DNA of 13,042 bases from Parcubacteria group bacterium CG1_02_39_15. GTDB lineage: Bacteria > Patescibacteriota > Minisyncoccia > Minisyncoccales > Paceibacteraceae. A program made the translations under genes and the position numbers. How positions within the stretch are numbered: the stretch's first letter is position 1; each line of letters opens with the position of its first letter. A model generated the notes under the pieces. The model saw nothing but the letters and a program-made list of their open reading frames with translations, made no database searches and had not been told where the DNA came from. Location of the stretch: assembly GCA_001872265.1 (NCBI GenBank), contig MNWE01000005.1:1-13042 (forward strand). Direction: 5' to 3'. This document shows positions 12,915 through 13,042 of the stretch, in pieces.

Positions 12915-13042
12915 ATGGCAAAAATTTTAGGCATTGATCTTGGCACGTCAATTTCAAAAATGGCGAGCATTCTTCAAGGTGAGCCAAAGTGTTTAGAAAG
13001 TCGAGAGGGTCAGGTGCTAATACCCTCGATTGTGGCATTGGC
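12915..13042 (+). CDS. dnaK: Hsp70 chaperone DnaK, N-terminus (3' truncated by window edge)
   Basis: The first 42 codons show the Hsp70 phosphate-1 motif in MAKILGIDLGTSISKMAS, and GEPKCLESREGQVLIPSIVAL where E. coli DnaK has a RTTPS-containing segment. Position directly after grpE supports DnaK. It is somewhat divergent: the canonical GTTNS reads GTSIS (the second Thr replaced by Ser, Asn by Ile) and TTPS reads LIPS. There is no clear Shine-Dalgarno sequence in the 9-nt gap, so translation is probably coupled to grpE. Most of the protein is outside the window, so the rest cannot be judged. Confidence 0.9.
   Translation, partial: MAKILGIDLGTSISKMASILQGEPKCLESREGQVLIPSIVAL

Overview
The window looks like a chromosomal segment of a small-genome Candidate Phyla Radiation bacterium (Patescibacteria, Parcubacteria-like). 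Reasons: low GC, genes packed end to end, few convincing Shine-Dalgarno sites, and gene types common in that group (a membrane-anchored Mur ligase, a DegT aminotransferase, FemX, two GT-C glycosyltransferases). TGA is used as a stop (serS and the 595-residue glycosyltransferase), so the UGA=Gly code of Gracilibacteria is not in use. The lineage is an inference from style, not from a marker phylogeny.

Layout. The tail of an unknown gene ends at 167. A weak terminator (204-231) runs into a strong promoter (230-258). This drives a rightward unit of seven genes with almost no spacing: lysS, a YdjM/DUF457-like membrane protein, serS, an alpha/beta hydrolase, a 934-residue membrane Mur ligase fused to a DegT-type aminotransferase, a FemX-like transferase, and ftsQ. 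It joins two aminoacyl-tRNA synthetases to envelope and division genes. ftsQ overlaps tail-to-tail (11 bp) a leftward pair of overlapping GT-C glycosyltransferase genes (12306 down to 9024). An 86-bp divergent region (12307-12392) separates that pair from rightward grpE and the first 42 codons of dnaK.

What stands out is two kinds of small repetitive DNA. (1) A 134-bp MITE-like element (7073-7206) with perfect 16-bp terminal inverted repeats sits exactly on the junction between the fusion gene and femX. Removing it with one copy of a 2-bp GG duplication restores an older junction in which the upstream gene ends Gly-Ser-TAA and femX starts at ATG. Today the left end supplies the upstream stop codon and the right end supplies two bases of a GTG start for femX. 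(2) Short GC-rich palindromic elements lie in frame inside lysS, serS, the fusion gene (twice), one glycosyltransferase and probably grpE. They add about 8-18 residues each, and related copies are read in the same phase. One copy is a clean 45-bp insertion between 7-bp direct repeats. The pattern resembles Rickettsia palindromic elements, but here in a probable CPR genome and in core housekeeping genes.

Regulation. lysS and grpE share one arrangement: TTGAYY-17 bp-TAAAAT with the ATG 7-8 nt beyond the -10 box, which predicts leaderless or nearly leaderless mRNAs. No intergenic gap exceeds 136 bp, and I saw no rRNA, tRNA, CRISPR array or transposase gene.
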